Assembly (NCBI RefSeq): GCF_035046485.1
Contig: NC_085137.1
Span: forward strand, 132,684,703 to 132,748,702
Origin: Aedes albopictus
Taxonomy: Eukaryota; Arthropoda; Insecta; Diptera; Culicidae
DNA: 64,000 nucleotides
Direction: 5' to 3'
Below the pieces are notes generated by a model that saw only the letters and a list, made by a program, of their open reading frames with translations, was not told the DNA's origin and did no database searches. Within the stretch, counting starts at the first letter, position 1; each line of letters starts with the position of its first letter. The translations under genes and the position numbers were made by a program. Shown here piece by piece: positions 55,386-64,000 of this stretch.

Positions 55386-56820
55386 ACTGTTGGAACGATT
55401 CAATATCGGTCTCCAAGGATGGTAAAAAGGACTAAAAATGAACATCTTCTTCAAAATATATCCAATTGAAAGAAACTTGGCCAAAATGTGATCACAGCAT
55501 CTCTGAGGCGCTTCGCTACCCTTCTAAAACCCAAAAGCCCATTTTCGGTTCAAGGTTTCCGCGACAAATAGCATCGCAATTGCACCACCATACTACGGCA
55601 ACCGACGTGTCACCGTACGAAACGTCAACCTTCTGCGGTAATCCACATGTCCAGCGGATCAATCCTGCCTGCAGCGCGAAACGTGTCCCCTGTCAGTGCT
55701 TCAATTCCGTCGTCGTTACTGGGTTGACGCAACAGAACCGCGGCAGCAGAACCAATCTTCAAGATCACGTCGCGTCGTCGTCTTTACTTCGTCAAAGTCA
55801 TCGTCTTCATACCCTACACCCGCGCGCAGACTGTGACGATTGAAACCCACTTATTGACATGATAATCGCATTTGATGCACACCACTCTGTGACGGATTTA
55901 TGGAATCGTTATTACTTTATAAATCATTGGCCAAACTAGCACGCTGAACAATCGATGGGAAACTCCGGCAGATCTTTAGCCGTAGACAGCGACAGTGTCC
56001 ACACAGCGCTGCTGGCTGGATTGGTGTGATACATGTCAACTAGCAGCATAACATGCGACGCATCTCGCCCCGTCAATCGGTTCGATGGTGGCTCCCCGGC
56101 TAGCTCTAGCGTGACTTGGTGACGTTCGCGCGCTGCGCCGCAACAGTTCTGATTTCCCAAATGTCTCAATGCACAAACCCAGCGCACGGCCCCAGGAGTG
56201 TGGATGAGGCCGTGTGAGTTCTGCGCTGGCTTCATTTTTTCTATTTCTTTTCTGCAACAACTTCGCCGCCGTTGAAGGTCGTTCGAGAATTTCAATCAAA
56301 TAAGTACACACAAATAGCGCGACTGCAGCCCCGCTGACACTATCCTCCTCGATCGTCAACCGCCGTCGTCGGCATCCATAGTCGGGGTCTTTCTAGCACA
56401 CTTTGATGAGACGTGTGTTGCACAACGTCTGAATGACGACGACGACGACGACGACGCGAGATCTCATCCCAGAAGATCGGCGGAAAAAGACCAATGCGTC
56501 AGCCCAGCACTCCCATTCATAGGTTTCAGCTCAGCAACGGTGAATTCGGTTCAACTCCCATCCGACCACTCGAGCGAGGAGGTTGGGTTGTGGACCTGAG
56601 GTGGCGATCGCGCAAGGGCTTGGCCGCCGAAGAATGACTCGGCACGGCGGCGGCGGGCGGTGGATTCGATTGTTTGGAAACTGAAATGAATCCGCTGCGT
56701 TGCGGTGCGATGCGATGCGATGGCAACGATGATGATGTCGCCAAATGGCGATGTGGATGCGAAGAGTTCAAGTAATGCGGAGGAATGCGCTTGGTTGGCG
56801 GGGGTGGTGGTTAAGGTACA
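55386..56820. other. Single-copy-looking GC-richer block
   Basis: It has balanced composition, CG-containing words and a GAC microsatellite (56433-56458). Open frames on both strands lack recognisable domains. TTTATGG and TTTATAAATCATTGG near 55895-55930 could be homeodomain-type sites, but this is not evidence of function. It could be regulatory DNA of a nearby gene. Confidence 0.35.
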
Positions 56821-57075
56821 GAGTGCAAAAATTGGTTTTGTTTGGGCTAGGCAGCCAACGCTGCGAGGATTGGGAAATCGTTAATTGGATTTCCAGATTT
56901 GTATTGACACTATGCATTAGCGTCACCTTAGAGCAAAACCAGCTGACGGTAGAGCTGTGACCATTGTTGGATCGAATCTGCGAAACCATGATTCTCGCGC
57001 TTTTAAAAAGGAAAACATGCCATTTGCCAGCTAAACTAAACACATCATCGTGGAGTGATAATGGTCACTGTCTTA

Positions 57076-58183
57076 GGGGCTGTCCATAAACCACGTGGTC
57101 ATTTTTTCCTAGATTTTAGACTCCCCCCTCCCCCACCGTGGTCTTGCGTGGTTTCAGGCTAGTTTGGAGAGAAACAAGACAAATTCTTGCGGCCAAAGAA
57201 AAAAATACGTCTTAAATTTCACTGCAAGAAGGTAGCTGAAATTTTTACAAGGATGACAGACAGCCTCAAAAAAAGGAGGCAGCTTTTGAAAAATGTAAAC
57301 GAGAGATCTGCAAAAAGATAAACATTCAATAAATGATCTGTAAAGATTTAGTCTGATTTGATGATCAGCCACGTTAACTGGAGATGTTCAGTAGTATCAT
57401 AATAGTTGGGTAGTCTTTATCATCAATAAAATCACGAATTTTAGGTAAACTGGACCTTGTACCTGGCCTGACCTTGTGAACATGTACTTAAATTAGCTGG
57501 GATTATTTAACTTTCAAGTATTCTTAAGAAAAAAGCGGAAAGGTATGCAAAATTAAAGAAAAAGTTTCTCTGAATTTTCTCATTAATCTGTATTTCATAG
57601 GTTCCCAAACTTTTCGAGTGCACGACCCCCCTTTGCCAGCAGACATACTTTTCGCGACCCACCATAGAAATTTCCTCATTTTATGTCTGTTACAGTAAAA
57701 TATTCAACTGTCCCTCACGACCCCCTGGATGAACCCCAGGGGGGTGTCGCGACCCGGTTTGGGAAACTATGCTGTATTTTGTACAATACTTAAAAAAAAC
57801 TCGCTTTTTGTACTCTGCATTAGCGTGGTACTAGCGGTGGTAGCCAACTGCGCGACTGACGGAAGGCTAAACTGCACTAAACGTCTTTATTCTCAATCGA
57901 CCTTTCCCTATGTTATTTGTTTTTCTTAAGATACAGGTGGTTTGTTTGTACGGACTTTAAATGGACATCACAATTTTTCATACTGTGAACAGGAAAAATC
58001 AACTTAGTCAGTCGAATAAAAACTGATTTTATGCTTCTGGAACAGACAGGAAAAATAAAATACCAAATAAAAAAACCACGTGGTTTGGTCGCAACCCCCC
58101 CACCCCCCTCCGTGGCTTTTCGTGGTCTTTTGGTAGACACACCCCCCTCCCCCCTAGTGACCACGTGGTTTATGGATGGCCCC
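57076..58183. mobile_element. Harbinger-like MITE with nested insertion
   Basis: The ends are GGGGCTGTCCATAAACCACG and, complemented, GGGGCCATCCATAAACCACG, both continuing TGGTCA. There is a TTA duplication (57073-57075 and 58184-58186) and C/G-rich subterminal runs. The length of 1108 bp includes the MITE at 57601-57767 and a dispersed repeat. Confidence 0.8.
57601..57767. mobile_element. Small MITE (GTTCCCAAAC ends)
   Basis: GTTCCCAAACTTTTCGAG at the left and GTTTGGGAAAC at the right are inverted. The interior CACGACCCCCC and GGGGGGTGTCGCGACCC can pair. It resembles widespread hAT-type MITEs that begin with GGTTCCCAAACTTTT. The duplication is unclear. Confidence 0.6.
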
Positions 58184-58199
58184 TTATTTTCACAAAACT

Positions 58200-58514
58200 C
58201 TCTCTCTCTCTTCTTGGCGTAACGTCCTCATTGGGACAAAGCCTGCATCTCAGCTTAGTGTTCTATGAGCACTTCCACAGTTATTAACTGAGAGCTTCCT
58301 CTGCCAATGACCATTTTTTGCATGCGTATATCGTGTGGCAGGCACGAAGATACTCTATGCCCAAGGAAGTCAAGGAAATTTCCTTTACGAAAAGATCCTG
58401 GACCGACCGGGAATCGAACCCGTCACCCTCAGCATGGTCATGCTGAATACCCGTGCGTTTACCGCCTCGGCTATATGGGCCCTACAATAGCTATCAAAAC
58501 AATAGTTTTTGTTT
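58200..58514 (-). mobile_element. Feilai-type tRNA-related SINE, full length
   Basis: On the minus strand it has a short AT-rich lead, then A-box TAGCCGAGGCGG and B-box GGGTTCGATTCCC. The body is CTTGACTTCCTTGGGCATAG, GGTCATTGGCAGAGGAAGC and AACACTAAGCTGAGATGC, and the 3' tail is AGAGAGAG. An exact 13-bp duplication TTTTCACAAAACT flanks it (58187-58199 and 58515-58527). The intact boxes and duplication indicate a fairly recent insertion next to the Harbinger-like element. Feilai is a family known from Aedes aegypti; the name is by recall. Confidence 0.85.
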
Positions 58515-58789
58515 TTTTCACAAAACTATTGTTTTTGATTAACGTCCAAGGTTGCCGATACGAGTTCCCGTAATCCGTCATCGGGAATGAGCATATACAC
58601 AGCATGAATAATCATTCAAAACTCGAACAAAAAAAGTAATTTTCTTATCTCAATTTTTTATTCTTTTGCTTACTAGGGCCTGATTTCAGCAGAGAACGCA
58701 TTTTTATGCTGCTGTGACTACCTTCCTTAAATACCTTAATGCATTTGAAACGAGGTAGACACTTTATTAGCAATCCGAACACTTTATTT

Positions 58790-59040
58790 TGATCCATTCA
58801 GTGATGTGCGTATTAACCTAATTAGTTTCGCCGGAGAACCATGCTCTGACAATTTTGGCCAAAGCACAATTATTTTCGCTGAATTGTACGCTGCTCCGCA
58901 AAAAATACTCCCGGATTTTTTCCAGGATCATCCGCAGTTTGAGCATTTGATCTGTCATTGGTTGACCCACGTGAAAACCAGTCTGGTACTCGCCGACAAA
59001 GGACTCCTCAAGAGGAATTAGTATGTTGAACAAGACGCGC
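58790..59040 (-). pseudogene. RTE-like reverse transcriptase fragment
   Basis: The minus-strand frame reads LEESFVGEYQTGF, then a TDQMLKLRMILEKIREY stretch, which is the fingers/palm start of an RTE-like reverse transcriptase. It turns into unrelated sequence at SSVQFSE. It is the region just upstream of what is kept in the other copies of this window. Confidence 0.7.
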
Positions 59041-59260
59041 GACAGTCTATTGTACGCTGAATTTTAAAGAGAAATACCTATGCATTTACTCAGACAACCA
59101 GGCATCGCATTGGGATGCACGCATTATTAGTACTCCCAGACAACCAATTCATACGTAAAACGAAGTTTGAACCCGTGTTATACGCGCAACTATCCATAAA
59201 AGTTTCATCGCATAAAATGCAGCAAATATGCCTTATGTGTGCAAAAGTGGAGGCGATATA

Positions 59261-60181
59261 CAGGGGATACTCAAAGTAACTGGGACAGGTAAAATTTTCA
59301 CTTTTCAAAATATGTTCAACTAGCTGTAACTTTTCGAAAAGGGCATCAAATTTTCTAAAATTTTTACTGTGAGTTCATCAACTAGTTGTGTATCAGTGGT
59401 CCAATTTTGGAGAAGATCGGGCTTTTCTACATGAAGTTAGAAAGATTCTAGAAAAAGGTATAATTATCCGATAGCCACCTTTGAGCTGTTATATCTCCGG
59501 AATCAATGAACCGAATGCAATGAAATTTTGCTCACTTATGACTAATATAATGAGCTTTGAAAAACATTTGACTTAATTTAAAATTATATATAAGAAAAAA
59601 AGTTATAGCGATTTCATTTATTCTATGTTTTTTTAGTAAATTTATCCATTTTTGATATGCATCCCATTACTTTTTCAATTTGATGCCGGCAATTTGGTTG
59701 CTTTCCTTCGAAACATAAATATATTCAAGTCAATTAGAGGGAATTTAAATGAACTATAATTACTATCCATAATTTTGAAACGATGATGAAGTTTCGGATA
59801 AATTGGTGTTATATTAGAAAAATGATCTAATCGTTTTAATTTTCTTTCTTGTAAAGATTTTTAAGTTAAGTCAAAAGTTTTTAATAACTCATTATATAAG
59901 TCATAAATGATCAAAATTTCATTGCATTCGGTTGGTTGAATCCGGAGATATAACAGCTCAAAGTTGGCTATCGGATAATTTTACCTTTTTCAAGAATCTT
60001 TCTAATTTCATATAGAAAAGCCGGATCTTTCCCAAAATTGGATCACTGATACATAATTAGTTAGTGAACTCACAGAAAAAAATTGAGAATATTCGATGCC
60101 CTTTTCGAAAAGTTACAGCTAGTTGAACATTTTTTGAAAAGTGAAAATTTTACCTGTCACAGTTATTTTGAGTATCCCCTG
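59261..60181. mobile_element. Mariner-type foldback MITE
   Basis: The ends CAGGGGATACTCAAAGTAAC and inverse have TA on each side (59259-59260 and 60182-60183). The arms are about 330 bp and share GTAACTTTTCGAAAAGGGCAT and ATATCTCCGGA. The length is 921 bp. No transposase. Confidence 0.85.
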
Positions 60182-60252
60182 TACGTGCATGGACGGAACA
60201 AAGATAACGCTATATGAGTTGAAACGATATCATCTGCGATTAAAGATGTGTA

Positions 60253-61491
60253 CCGTAAACCGGGGTCAAATTGATCAGCGGGGTGAAATTGATCATTCGG
60301 ATACTACATTGTAATTCCATACTAGGAACTCTTAAGCGTCGTAATGATCCTAAACTTGTTACGTCATCTGGTGCGTAGATGTCTAGAGATGATGTAGACT
60401 TTTATTTTTTTTAGAAAAAAGTTAGTTTTATCTTGTTTTTTTTGGAATTTGCAATGTATTGCTTATTTAGCTGAAATCATCGCTACTAAACAATCGATTG
60501 CTAATAGGACTTCCCGTAAATTCTCTGTTTTAACATTTTTGTGGAGTCTTGGTTGGGAAGTTATGTAGCTATTTTGAACATGAAATAGTCAAAGAAAAGT
60601 TCGTTTAATGATGAAATAGTCATTTATTGTGATGGAAATCACTTATTTCATATAAAATTGCCTACCTTTAGGCGTTTAAGGATAAATTTTAAAAACCTAA
60701 TTTTGCATTTTAAGAATTAAATTCACTAGTTATAAGATTTTAAACGCTTTATTCGGTTTTAGAAGAGCAAAATTAAGCATAGAGGAAATTTTCTTTTCCA
60801 ACCGATGCTTAATTGTATCAATGAAACATATTGCCTATTTAACTGGCACTTTACCAGATTTGCTGGTATGTCTGAAACATACTGGAAAAACTTGTAATTA
60901 GATGGCACGAAATGTTGCTAATTGACAAATTGAGAGATGAAATTTGTCAAAAAAATCGCGTTCTTGTGGGATTCGAACCCACGACTCCGTATTCGCTAGA
61001 CCGGCGCTTTAACCAACTAAGCCACAGAACAGGTAATGGTTCTGCGGAATAGAAAGCCAAACTGACTCCGAAGCCGCACCGTGAACACTCCTATTTCACA
61101 AACTCATCTCTCTTTTCGGCTTAGATGCCAATCCACAACACACTCCTGTTTGTGCCCACTAACTACAAGTGAGAGCGAATTATTTTTATGAAGCCGAGAC
61201 TTACTCTCGTACTCCGCATACCTAGCCACCAGGCAGTTTGTTTTGCTGGTGTCTAATTATGTGCTTAATTATATACTGATCAATTTCGCCCCAAAGTGGC
61301 ATTTCCAATTTTTTGATTTTTGGTGTTATTTAACGTAAAGTTTAAATTTGTTGAACAAAATTCTAACACATGGTTCCATGGAGATCCACTTGGTACTGGT
61401 TTTACAGGTATTCTTTTGGCAATATTTAAATTGCCACTGATGTTATGCACAAAAGTTGTTTTAAAGTGATCAATTTGACCCCGGATTACGG
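60253..61491. mobile_element. TA-flanked element (CCGTAA ends) with nested tRNA-like repeat
   Basis: The ends are CCGTAAACCGGGGTCAAATT and, complemented, CCGTAATCCGGGGTCAAATT. TA lies at 60251-60252 and 61492-61493. TTGATCA words recur just inside both ends. The tRNA-containing repeat at 60870-61262 sits in its right half. No ORF of note. Confidence 0.8.
60870..61262 (-). mobile_element. Repeat with central tRNA-like unit, long minus copy
   Basis: It has the same 400-bp layout as 17000-17395: tail, tRNA-like unit (about 60955-61030, B-box GGGTTCGAATCCC, A-box TGGCTTAGTTGG), then the 200-bp leader. The acceptor pairs at six of seven and the T-arm perfectly. The anticodon stem is broken as in the other long copy. 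Confidence 0.8.
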
Positions 61492-61554
61492 TACTGTATT
61501 GCGACGTAATCAATTATATTGTGCGACTTGTTTTCATTAGAACAAAAAGATACA

Positions 61555-61650
61555 ACTCTCGGCGCCCCCAGTATCGAACTTATGACGTTTGGACTAACAA
61601 CCGGTGATTTATACTTAACGCCACACAAATTCTTGCGGAACAAGCTAATA
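61555..61650 (-). other. tRNA-like SINE scrap
   Basis: The minus strand reads TGTGGCGTTAAGTATAAATC then CATAAGTTCGATACTGGGGG, A-box and B-box-like at tRNA spacing. The rest is unrecognised. Confidence 0.45.
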
Positions 61651-61654
61651 ATTC

Positions 61655-62600
61655 GTGATGACATTCTAACTCATCTCAGGGTTTTCCTACATAAAACCGA
61701 CTTACCTGTGATATCCAAGTACGGGGAAGTTGGGCCAAAAAAAAACCAACTTTAACGTGAAGTTTTGCGTTTTTTGCCTATCAGAGGTGAAGGGCGAGGT
61801 GAAAACCCTTCTGAATTGAATCACAAAACAACATTAACCATTTCATAATCAAAAATCGTTTACTACTTAAAGCTTTTCCACTTTCGCAGCGTATCCACAC
61901 CAAAACCACAGTCAGACAGCATTTTTTTCTCTTGTTATCACAATTTAAATCACATTATGTGTGCATAATAGATTCTCGATAATGTGAGTTTGTATGTATA
62001 CGTAAACAAATTTACTTATGCGTTTGTACGAGTTAATTGACTTAGCAATGCGAGTTGAGCTGCCATAACAAGGTGAAATGCGCATAATCATCACAGTACA
62101 CCGTTTTGTGCGAATACGAATATTATTTTGTGAGTCTGCTTGTATGATTATGCGATTCAGTTTTGTTCATCGCAAAATCAACATTAAAACGTTGTTTATT
62201 GCGATGAATTTCGCACGTTGGTTGTACTTATGGTTTACATTTATGTGATTGTGAGGTATATTGGTGATAATCTGATGAAATCTATGCATTTTTATGCGAG
62301 TTCTGGTTGTCTGGGCTTTATCTTATTACGTCAGTTTAAGTCGCATTGGTCTCAAAATAAAATCGCATAAAAGTACAAGTAAACTTGTAAAAGTGTACAT
62401 TCAAACCCACATAGGCAAGAAATCGTTCACATAATTACCGTAAATCGCCTAAGATGAGTTTTCAAAAAAAAAACAGGATTAATTCACCTAGTGGTGATAG
62501 TGCCTTTCTCGTCGTAAGTACATTATTCATGATTTATCCGTCTATGAAGGCCGAAGTGTTCCTGATCATGCTTGATTTAGCCATTATTGAAGTGGAAAAC
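61655..62600. other. AT-rich DNA with TATGCG words
   Basis: TTATGCG/CGCATAA words are frequent (61960-62330), probably the inner part of the CCCAGACAACCA element. No gene. Confidence 0.4.
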
Positions 62601-62639
62601 TTATGATAGCACATATTCTAACGTTGTGTTCAACAAAGT

Positions 62640-63060
62640 CCAAATGAGACGTGTTTGATCTGCTCGTCACATTTGCTCCGCGTTCGCCAGCTTTTTTTTT
62701 GCGATTCGGCTGACGGTTCGACCGGTGCTACGCCATCCGGATGGTTTTCCGCGTATACAAAAGTGTTAGTTCTGCTTGGTTCTGTGTGAATTTAAATAAT
62801 GAGAAAGTGATTTATTGATTTCGGAAGTCAGAAGATTTTTTTCTTGCAAATTTAGTTTCGCGGCCGGGTTTGTGCTACGCCATCCGGAAGTTTTCGTGTC
62901 TTGTGTATGATTGGGTTGCTAGCAGTTCGGTTAGCTTTCGTTGTGCGGGTTTTCTTCGTGATTCCACCAGCAAAACGGCCGACGCAATTCCACACCGTGA
63001 AAAGATGTACTAGTGTTCATTCCTCGGAAGATTTGAATTTCAAAAAGTGAATATGTTATC
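62640..63060 (+). repeat. Tandem 5'-UTR-like repeat
   Basis: GTGCTACGCCATCCGGATGG (about 62738) and GTGCTACGCCATCCGGAAG (about 62871) start two similar blocks about 135 bp apart, each running into a TTTTC, GTGT and TTxGG pattern. Repeated blocks before an ATG (63054, a 23-codon frame) recall the tandem monomers at LINE 5' ends. The downstream ORF is replaced by the minus-strand LINE that ends near 63100. Confidence 0.45.
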
Positions 63061-63123
63061 TAAAGTGGATGAAAATGCACGCATTCGGAATGTGGTCTAC
63101 ATACATTTATTTGTTCAACATCA

Positions 63124-64000
63124 TTAAGACAAGACATAATCAACAATAGTACGCCACAATACTCGGTTTGTGGCTGCCGCTCTCCATCCTCGATCGCGCC
63201 CGATACTCGCCAAGTCACGCTCCACCTGGTCCGCCCATCGTGCTCTCTGCGCTCCACGCCTTCTTGTGCCAACCGGATCAGTTGCAAACACTAGCTTTGC
63301 AGGGTTGTTGTCCGGCATTCTTGCAACATGCCCTGCCCATCGTATCCTTCCGGCTTTGGCCACTTTCTGGATGCTGGGTTCGCCGTAAAGTGCAGCGAGC
63401 TCGTGGTTCATCGTTCTCCGCCACACACCGTTCTCCTGTACGCCGCCGACGATCGTCCTCAGCACCCGTCGCTCGAAAACTCCGAGTGCTTGCAGGTCAT
63501 CCTCGAGCATCGTCCATGTCTCGTGTCCGTAGAGAACCACCGGTCTTATTAACGTCTTGTACATGGTACATTTGGTGCGGGGGTGAATCTTTTTTGACCG
63601 CAGTTTCTTCTGGAGCCCATAGTAGGCACGACTTCCACTGGTGATGCGCCTTCGTATTTCACGGCTCACGTTATTGTCAGCCGTTAGCAAGGAACCGAGG
63701 TAGACGAATTCTTCTACCACCTCGAAAGTATCCCCGTCTATCGTAACATTGCTGCCAAGGCTTGTCCTGTCTCGCTCAGTCCCACCTACCAGCATGTACT
63801 TTGTCTTAGCCGCATTCAGCACCAGTCCGACCTTTGCTGCTTCGCGTTTCAGGCAGGTGTACAGTTCTGCCACGGTTCCAAATGTTCTAGCAATAATATC
63901 CATGTCATCCGCAAAACGGACAAATTGGCTGGATTTCGTGAAGATCGTTCCCCGGCTGTTGAGCCCGGCTCGTCGCATAACACCTTCCAGGGCGATGTTG
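63124..64000 (-). CDS. RTE-like reverse transcriptase, C-terminal part, open to window edge
   Basis: An uninterrupted minus-strand frame runs in from beyond 64000 (NIALEGVMRRAG at the edge) to a stop at 63124-63126. Counting from the methionine of MRRAG, the catalytic FADD box is at residues 22-25. KTKYM follows at about 58-62, then EEFVYLGSLL. MYKTLIRPVVLYGHETW lies near 140 and LGVFERRVLRTIVGG near 165, followed by MNHELAALYGEP, RWAGHVARMPDN and GTRRRGAQRARW before the end at about 284. The N-terminal endonuclease and first half of the reverse transcriptase lie outside the window. An AATAAA (minus strand, about 63105) follows the stop. It is the best preserved LINE here and may be a young copy. 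The clade is inferred from motifs. Confidence 0.85.
   Translation of the reverse strand, partial: NIALEGVMRRAGLNSRGTIFTKSSQFVRFADDMDIIARTFGTVAELYTCLKREAAKVGLVLNAAKTKYMLVGGTERDRTSLGSNVTIDGDTFEVVEEFVYLGSLLTADNNVSREIRRRITSGSRAYYGLQKKLRSKKIHPRTKCTMYKTLIRPVVLYGHETWTMLEDDLQALGVFERRVLRTIVGGVQENGVWRRTMNHELAALYGEPSIQKVAKAGRIRWAGHVARMPDNNPAKLVFATDPVGTRRRGAQRARWADQVERDLASIGRDRGWRAAATNRVLWRTIVDYVLS

Larger units (their letters stand above)
59135..62315. mobile_element. Possible large element with CCCAGACAACCA ends
   Basis: CCCAGACAACCA at 59135-59146 is exactly inverted at 62304-62315. The DNA just inside both ends shares CGCATAAAA-type words. The mariner-type and CCGTAA elements would be nested in it. 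No duplication is seen and a third CAGACAACCA lies at 59094, so the pairing is tentative. Confidence 0.4.

Overview
The window is nuclear DNA from an insect, almost certainly a culicine mosquito of the Aedes type. The grounds are a full-length tRNA-related SINE of the Feilai type (58200-58514), RTE-like non-LTR retrotransposons with open or barely broken reverse transcriptase frames, many MITEs and foldback elements with TA, TTA or TTAA target duplications, and an AT-rich, repeat-saturated background. No complete host gene was recognised. The only host-gene candidate is one possible exon at 47720-47832. The real coding sequence belongs to retrotransposons.

Layout. 1-4.2 kb: foldbacks and MITEs (18-535, 803-1016, 1046-1168, a 369-bp MITE present twice head to head at 1183-2106, a GATA-motif-rich MITE at 3392-4154) and a decayed LINE at 2575-3225. 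4.2-7.3 kb: a degenerate 'ttcc' minisatellite broken by a foldback and a SINE. 7.5-13.5 kb: a decayed RTE-like LINE split by a 4.8-kb hAT-like element (7750-12558, 8-bp duplication GTACATTT) whose interior is a 24-bp minisatellite in two opposite orientations. 13.5-18.1 kb: Harbinger-type MITE, LINE relic, repeats carrying a tRNA-like core, and a MITE made of 15-bp repeats. 18.1-21.8 kb: two further degenerate minisatellites, a SINE and a MITE. 22.3-23.3 kb: single-copy-looking DNA. 23.4-24.5 kb: LINE with two nonsense changes.

27.2-29.7 kb: a satellite rich in the YY1/Pho-like word AAGATGGCGG, with a foldback inside it, a Harbinger MITE inside that and a SINE inside that. 31-36 kb: mostly unassigned DNA plus a mariner-type MITE. 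36.9-39.3 kb: two tRNA-like repeat copies head to head and a second LINE type. 40.2-45.4 kb: a roughly 145-bp satellite in two opposing arms; most units carry a CTCF-like core. 48.0-55.4 kb: a second hAT-like element (8-bp duplication ATTTCAAC, 7.3 kb) that again holds degenerate minisatellite, plus nested SINE, foldback and TTAA hairpin. 55.4-56.8 kb: GC-richer unique DNA. 57-62 kb: Harbinger, mariner and other MITEs, some nested. 62.6-64 kb: a 5'-UTR-like repeat and an RTE-like reverse transcriptase open to the window edge.

The most interesting structures are the two hAT-like elements built around inverted minisatellite, the fact that the 24-bp unit is open in all six frames, and the inverted satellite with CTCF-like sites. 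All clade and family names rest on recall of motifs and terminal sequences; no database was searched.
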